From an uncultured Oscillospiraceae bacterium (GTDB taxonomy: Bacteria; Bacillota; Clostridia; Oscillospirales; Oscillospiraceae): a stretch of DNA of 5,979 nucleotides. The stretch spans positions 1 through 5,979 of the forward strand of contig CAKTXO010000099.1 in assembly GCA_934630985.1 (NCBI GenBank), written 5' to 3'. The notes below the pieces were generated by a model. It did not search any database and was not told the origin of the DNA. It worked only from the letters and a program-made list of their open reading frames with translations. Of this stretch, positions 5,954 to 5,979 are shown one piece after another. How positions within the stretch are numbered: the stretch's first letter is position 1; every line of letters starts with the position of its first letter. The translations under genes and the position numbers were made by a program.

Positions 5954-5979
5954 AAAGGCAGGCAGAATTGCCTGCCTTT
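5954..5979 (+). terminator. Intrinsic terminator after the S-component gene
   Basis: AAAGGCAGGCA (5954-5964) and TGCCTGCCTTT (5969-5979) form a perfect 11-bp stem with a GAAT loop. The T-run begins inside the stem and is cut by the window end, so its full length is unseen. The A-run on the left arm would also suit termination from the opposite side. Confidence 0.8.

Overview
The window looks like chromosomal DNA of a moderately GC-rich Firmicute, most likely a gut-type member of the Clostridia (perhaps Oscillospirales). The evidence is strong GGAGG-type ribosome binding sites, TATAAT/TTGA promoters, a 382-residue PRPP synthetase of the long clostridial type, and an ECF-transporter S component of the UPF0397 family. 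The taxonomic call is inference from gene types and style, not from a marker gene. Nothing suggests a mobile element, phage, CRISPR array or RNA gene.

Layout. Positions 30-2861 (minus strand) hold a two-gene potassium-uptake operon, trkA then trkH, 18 bp apart, driven by a good promoter at 2901-2929. Upstream of it, also on the minus strand, is prs (2999-4147), with its own extended -10 promoter. A GC-rich hairpin region (2953-2983) separates prs from trkA, but its U-tract is poor, so read-through from prs into trkAH is possible. A 342-bp divergent intergenic region (4148-4489) separates prs from a plus-strand pair: a SAM hydrolase (DUF62 / SAM hydroxide adenosyltransferase family, 4490-5335) and a UPF0397-type ECF S component (5391-5939). 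That pair ends in a clear intrinsic terminator at the window edge.

How the genes fit together. TrkA is the cytosolic nucleotide-binding ring that gates the TrkH potassium channel subunit. Prs makes PRPP for nucleotide and cofactor synthesis. The DUF62 enzyme is expected to split SAM into adenosine and methionine, and the S component should capture a small vitamin-like or nucleoside-like substrate for an ECF transporter whose ATPases and T subunit are not in the window. The most interesting points are the SAM hydrolase/ECF S-component pairing and the compact symmetric elements around three promoters: paired direct repeats plus a palindrome at trkA, a palindrome at the prs start site, and helically phased A-tracts upstream of the SAM hydrolase promoter. 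All protein genes appear intact; no frameshift or truncation was seen.
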